Positions 59,301 to 64,000 of a stretch of DNA of 64,000 nt are shown here, piece by piece. The translations under genes and the position numbers were made by a program. The DNA is taken from contig OX344751.2 of the NCBI GenBank assembly GCA_947034885.2, positions 17,360,001 to 17,424,000 of the forward strand. Direction: 5' to 3'. The DNA is from Thuidium tamariscinum. Taxonomy: Eukaryota; Streptophyta; Bryopsida; Hypnales; Thuidiaceae. The notes under the pieces were generated by a model that worked only from the letters and a program-made list of their open reading frames with translations, made no database searches and was not told the DNA's origin. Within the stretch, counting starts at the first letter, position 1; every line of letters begins with the position of its first letter.

Positions 59301-59820
59301 AATTGGTTACGCGACCTCTCGTTTTCAAGGTGTTTCAGATTAAGAAGAAATCTATGCATAATTTCATACAGACACGCTGTTGCCTTGTTAAGAAAGCAAC
59401 CCCATTCTAATCACTACCCTTTTCAGAAGCGGCCGATCTCGAAAGAAATGTTTGAAGTAAGAAACAATTTTACCTCGAGAATGCAACGACGACGCTTACG
59501 CTTCCTCGAAATCTGGAACGTCCTCCAGGCGATGACAACTTGGCCTGTCGGTATTTGGTGACGAGGGAACTTTTAGCGTTCGGATCGAAGTCCCAAGAAT
59601 GCGCAAATTAAAATGAAATCGCTTGAAAGAAAGAACAGAAGTTTGAATTCTCCTCAAATGAGATTCACTCTCGCATCCTGAATGCAATGGCAGTAGACTC
59701 AGTTCACAATCCTCGCCCTCAGGAATCCTGACACGCATCGACAAAGTTACTGAGTATCGAAGGGCTCTCGTTCAAGGGTCTCCGCCAGACGCTTTACCGA
59801 CAAATGAAACACGAACAGGA
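56303..59820 (-). repeat. Duplicated F-box/PP2 unit, copy B (right)
   Basis: This is the partner of 51214-54845. It lacks the 398-bp leader segment and has a longer intron 2. Its right edge ends at GAAACACGAACAGG, immediately before a LINE 3' tail at 59825. Confidence 0.85.
57051..59228 (-). CDS. F-box protein with PP2-like (phloem protein 2) domain
   Basis: Three exons (58845-59228, 58414-58532, 57051-57690) with GT-AG borders and matching phases give 380 aa. The F-box is at about residues 46-92 (VIFTDLPDACIRLIVSYLSP). Exon 2 gives AYWLDQGAGGECYSVAARGL and WGPDKRYWEW, the standard link between F-box and PP2 in this plant family. Exon 3 begins WPEVACLREVCWFYISGSIK, the PP2 beta-sandwich, with WFEFDAGEI later. 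The last 40 residues are Gly/Pro/Arg-rich (PMRGGAPPRRRLGGRP). F-box/PP2 proteins act as substrate adaptors of SCF ubiquitin ligases, and PP2-type domains bind glycans. An upstream non-coding exon ending at a CTCGAG/GTAAAA donor near 59474, with an acceptor TTGTTGCAG near 59304, suggests an intron in the leader. The gene is intact, unlike its left duplicate. Confidence 0.92.
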
Positions 59821-59824
59821 TCCA

Positions 59825-59892
59825 CTTTTTTTTCTTTTTTTTAAAATTAAAAAAAATAAAATTTAACAAACGGGCCGAGCCCACTGCATTAA
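59825..59892 (-). mobile_element. Very short LINE 3' tail
   Basis: On the minus strand, TTAATGCAGTGGGCTCGGCC CGTTTGTT followed by A-rich sequence matches the 3' end of the 15.9-kb LINE (AATGCAGTGGGCTCGCCCAT). Only about 30 bp of element plus tail remain. It lies directly at the right edge of duplicated unit B. Confidence 0.65.
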
Positions 59893-60161
59893 CTTTTCAA
59901 GGACGGATGGGTGACCGTGGAAAATGATGCATTGGTATATCAAATTCCAAAACCACTCATTGTAAGTCAAAGCACAGGAGAAGATTTCTCCTTTCCACCC
60001 CTATAAGTGGGGATGAATAGTTGTATCTTTGTTCTGTACAGGAAATTCCCTTGTCATTCATTGGACGCCAAATGTCTGTATCGAAGTTTATGGATTAAAA
60101 AGAGACAGGTTCCACTTTGAAGTTCCCAGTTGCCCACTTTGTCAATGAAGTTGGGAGGACA
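59893..60161. other. Spacer without recognisable gene
   Basis: Nothing beyond short chance frames is visible. Confidence 0.4.
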
Positions 60162-60480
60162 ATTAGTGTGGGGGCAGTGGGGCAATCTAATTTCACTAGA
60201 TCTAGATGTAGATGTCAAATGTCAAGAAATTAGTGTAGGGGCAGTGGAGCAACCTAATTTCACTATTATATATGTTGTGTCAAATGTTTAAAAAATTAGT
60301 ATCGGGGTAGTGGGGCAACCTAATTCCACTATTACATATGTTGTGTCAAATGTTAAAAAAATTAGTGTCGGGATAGTGGGGCAACCTAATTTCACTATTA
60401 TACATGTTGTGTCAAATGTTAAGAAAATTAGTATCGAGGTAGTGGAGCAACCTAATTTCACTTTTGTATGTAGTGTTCCT
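60162..60480. repeat. 66-bp minisatellite, about 4.7 units, frame-preserving
   Basis: Units begin ATTAGT at 60162, 60229, 60295, 60361 and 60427 (steps 67, 66, 66, 66). Each contains GGGGTAGTGGGGCAACCTAA and TTTCACTATTA.ATATGTTGT. Because 66 is a multiple of three, frames stay open on both strands. The plus strand gives a 22-residue repeated peptide containing GQPNFTI and VVSNVKKIS (60310-60618), but there is no sign of a gene around it. Confidence 0.85.
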
Positions 60481-60649
60481 TGTATCATTGCCACATTTCC
60501 CAAAAAAAGAAGGAAAAGTACTTTTCTTCATTTTAAAACTTTGAAATTCAATATCTTTCACATTGTAGGTCCAAACACTACAAAATATAGCTTGTGCACC
60601 CTACCTCACACAATGTGACAAAAAGAGGCAGTCAGTGTTGTTTGATTAA

Positions 60650-60990
60650 TTTTCCTACCCCCCTCATCAAAAAAATCAACAACGATTGGATTTGAATAAA
60701 AAAAATCCCAACCCCCCTCCAAGAAAAATCAACAATCGTCGGATATTGATACCGCATACAGATATAGATACTGAATATGGATATTGAATATGGATACTGG
60801 ATATGGATACAAAATATTGATACTAATACTAAATACAGATATTGTACAAATATGGACATGGTGTACAAATATGGTATATGGATACAAAATATTGTATAGT
60901 CTATCATTTATCCCATATCCTCTGTCTCAAAGCCCACCCTCTGAGAATTATAAGAGGAGGTGGGGAGAGGGGGGATTTACAAGTTAAAAA
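60650..60990. repeat. Degenerate GATATGGATACT simple repeat with poly(C) flanks
   Basis: 60735-60900 consists of variants of a 12-bp motif (GATATGGATACT, GAATATGGATATT, AGATATAGATACT). CCCCCC runs lie at about 60657 and 60713. It is the other-strand counterpart of 48780-49100. Confidence 0.6.
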
Positions 60991-61141
60991 AATTTTAATA
61001 TTTAATATTTATATCAAATTGGTAGGGGAGGGGGCTTAAAAAGTTTAAAATTTAATATTTAAATCATATAATCAGATTGGGAGGGGCTAAGGGGGAGGTA
61101 CTAAATTTTTAAATTTTTTTAGTTTTTGAGTTCATTGTGAC

Positions 61142-61184
61142 ACAGTTTGTCACAATGACAATGACAATGACAATGACACAATGA
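61142..61184. repeat. (TGACAA)n microsatellite
   Basis: CACAATGACAATGACAATGA continues for about four to five perfect hexamers. Confidence 0.85.
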
Positions 61185-64000
61185 GCTCAAAAGAGACAAT
61201 CATTGCCTCAACCACCATGTCAAAAAGATTTGTGACAATACGAAGAAAAGGACAAATAGACACATAGTCTAGGAAACCTTAATGTAACAAATCAAACAAC
61301 CAAATCAAACCAAGAAATAAATAGCTTAACATAAGGTGTGGATCATTTTAGATATTTGACAAGTTTTGTTTATATTCCATTTTAAAATTTTGAAAATTCC
61401 AAAAATTTAAAGAATTCTTACAATTGCAAGCTTTATACTCTATGTGTTAGTAAAATCTTAATTACAATCTATTGTATGTATTTCATTTGTATTTTCTTCT
61501 TTTTGAATATTTCAAAAATTAAAATAACAAAATATCTTTTACTTCTATCTTTTACTTTTATATTATAATTTATTTTCATTTTTTATTTAAAATTATAAGG
61601 AATTGATTTTTCTACCAAAAATTCTCAAAAGAAATTCTAAAAAAAATCAACACCAGCAAAAAACAAACTTTTTTCAGAGCAAAAATATCAAAAATTTATA
61701 TACAAATTAAATAAAAGAATAAATTTAGCTTGATAGTGACATTTGACTTAAAGGTCATTAGCAATGATGTTTTGGGTGTAAAATATAAAATAATTCATTT
61801 ACAATTCTTTGCAACAATTTCCATTGTTACTTGTCAAAAGAAACTCAAATTAATTGTATTTTTTTCCTATATTTATATAGATATTAATTTATTTCAATTT
61901 TTTGCTTTAAAAATTATAACAATGACAATTTTTCACAAAATAGATTGAATTTTTTACAATCTTAGACAATCTTTAATATCACTTATCTAAAATTTAAGAT
62001 TGATAATTTCAAAAAATAAATTTGGTTCTAGGAAGATGTTTGACTATTCTACTATGGATGTAGTCTCTTAGGTATTAAAAAAAATCTATGACACTAAACA
62101 TAGTGCATATTGTTAATTAGTCAAATTTTATTAATCATCTTACATTTATGAAAGTGGATTTGAATGCATTGAAGAGTGGTATCCATTGAGTAATTCATTC
62201 TTCACTTAGGTATACAAATGCAAAATTTCAAAAGCAAATAAAGGATCTACCTTATTCAAAATCATCTTGTAATTCAAAGAGGTGAAATAAACTAGCAATA
62301 CACTAGTCATTTGGGGATGATTTTTTATGGAGTAAAGAAATATTTTCTTAGAGATTGAAACAATAAAAAGTTAAAAACAAAACATTTGGAATATGTGGGA
62401 AAAATTTCAAGAACTTTGAAATTTTGGATATCAAGATAATATCATCTAAAATAAGAAGAAAATATTTTTTTCAAATTTATTGGAATAGTTGGTAGATTTT
62501 GATTCTTCTTGGTATGAAATTTTTTTGAAAAATTTAATTTAAAAAATAACTACATACTATATTATATTAGTTACCTACATACCAAATTTTAGAATTAGAC
62601 GAGGAATTTAATAAACAATGCAAAAATTGCTCAAAACTTCCTAGATTTTTTGGGGCAATGTAACTTATAATGTAGGCATGTGATCAAATTGTTTTTAATT
62701 CTCATGAAAAGAAATGAATGCTCCCATCTTTTGTCAAAATTTTGAAAACATAGTAGAAAATTTAAAGAAATCTCTTGATTTTTTTACAAGCTCATTAACA
62801 TATAAATGCATTTTTTTTTCTAATGTCATGCATGCATCTATGGATGTCCAACAAAACCCATCTAAAATGACATGGTAAAAATATACTAAAATTTGAAAAA
62901 ACACGTACACCATATTTTTAGTGTGATGCCTATATAGACATGGTCAAAGAAGTTGCTTAAAGTTCACAATGTGGCAACCTTGTCACTTCCACTTGAGTGC
63001 CATGCAAGTGGGTAGTACCACATAGGATTTTCTCACTCAACTTATTCATGATGTAGCACTTAACATCACACCATCTAACAAAAGGAATTTTAATATTGTT
63101 TTTAGCAATGTCAACTTAGATGTCTTGGTGCATTACATATCCATAGGGAAAGGTTGGTGCAAAATAATGATTTACAAGAAAGCCAAAAAAAGAATGAAGA
63201 ATGAAAATTAAATCTAAAATTCAACAAGCCAATTCACCATCTACCACCAAGAGAATTTTTTATGATAAAGTGAAGTAATTACTTTATGAACATTTAGTGA
63301 GAATGAAGGATGAAGTCATATTCATACTAAAATCCATTGTCTATCCATGGTCTAACAAAGGATATGGGATAATTAAAAAATGGAAACTCAATTGACTTCT
63401 ATAAATTTGAATATTGTTTTAGACATTAAGACATTGTTTTAGACAATCTAATTTTTAAACACAATTCTTATCTTACATATCATGTATGGGTTATTGCACT
63501 TCCTTCTACCCTACTTATATAAAGACCTTCTCATTTTACCCATATTGTACCTCCATCCATTTCCCTGTTTTTATAAAGCATATTAAATGAATGCCCTTCC
63601 CCTATATTTTCACATTTAGTTAGTGTTTTACTTTAGCCCACAATAGCTTACACTAGCTTATCCAAAATAAAACTGAAACCCCTTGCTAATGTAGTAACTC
63701 CATGTTTTCTAGAATGTTGTATAGAATGTGACTATGTCTTTTTAGTGTCTTCTAGAATATGACTGTCATACAAGGCATTAAGTGTGGTTTTGTTTGTGAT
63801 ATCCAAACTTTTTCTAGAACTTGCAAATGAATTTTTCTTCCTATAGCCACAATTTAATCTCTATGTTCTTGTTCTAAAAAACATGCTTGTTTGTTGCTAA
63901 TGTACAAAGGCAATTTATATATAGTAACATTTATTCAAAATTGACTTTGTATGATCACTACAAGAAAATGGAGGTATAAATGACTTGTTCACAATGACTA
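61185..64000. other. AT-rich stretch without recognisable gene
   Basis: No frame above about 72 codons and no RNA gene is visible. The sequence resembles the AT-rich repeats at 38-51 kb in composition, but I could not define element boundaries. Confidence 0.4.

Noticed and set aside
59496-59744. Upstream 82-codon frame shared with copy A (54506-54769) as a separate gene
   Set aside because: It ends just before a good splice donor in the F-box leader and its frame differs by several gaps between copies. It fits a leader exon, or at most an upstream open frame.

Overview
The window looks like nuclear DNA of a land plant, most likely an early-diverging one (bryophyte or similar). This rests on intron-bearing genes with GT-AG junctions, the plant-restricted pairing of an F-box with a PP2-type domain, a plant-type HMA protein, a meiotic topoisomerase VI B-like protein, and long AT-rich stretches filled with DNA transposons and LINEs. 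The species cannot be named from this sequence. No CRISPR array, rRNA or intact tRNA gene was seen, and no retroviral or LTR-type element was recognised.

Layout. 1-7.8 kb: an uncharacterised open frame running off the left edge, then a decayed tnp2/CACTA-like DNA transposase interrupted by two related TIR elements. 8.6-10.8 kb: one small GC-richer gene for a secreted cysteine-containing protein, flanked by two inverted copies of a CACAGGG-ended element. 12.5-13.5 kb: a three-exon HMA-domain protein gene (minus). 15.0-16.3 kb: two 5'-truncated LINEs with clear target-site duplications. 17.7-31.6 kb is the gene-dense core: a dehydrin-like LEA gene (plus) with an ABRE/G-box upstream, an MTOPVIB meiotic gene (minus), an intronless voltage-gated proton channel Hv1 gene (plus), and a complete 12-exon prolyl oligopeptidase gene (minus, 730 aa).

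33.5-51.2 kb is AT-rich and gene-poor. It holds a family of TA-flanked MITEs (one nested in another), a LINE 3' end, a roughly 1-kb repeat present in opposite orientations about 8 kb apart, a roughly 170-bp tandem repeat, and simple repeats. 51.2-59.8 kb is a direct duplication of an F-box/PP2 gene unit of about 3.6 kb: the right copy is intact (380 aa), while the left copy carries two in-frame stops and an extra 398-bp segment in its leader. 59.8-64 kb is again gene-poor, with a 66-bp minisatellite and simple repeats.

The genes do not form a pathway; they are ordinary, independently transcribed plant genes in a repeat-rich setting. The most unusual items are the secreted-protein gene enclosed by inverted MITEs, the dehydrin-like protein with two separated K-like segments, the decaying F-box duplicate, the nested MITE that shows its own TA target site, and a 75-bp GC-rich insert between perfect 16-bp direct repeats.
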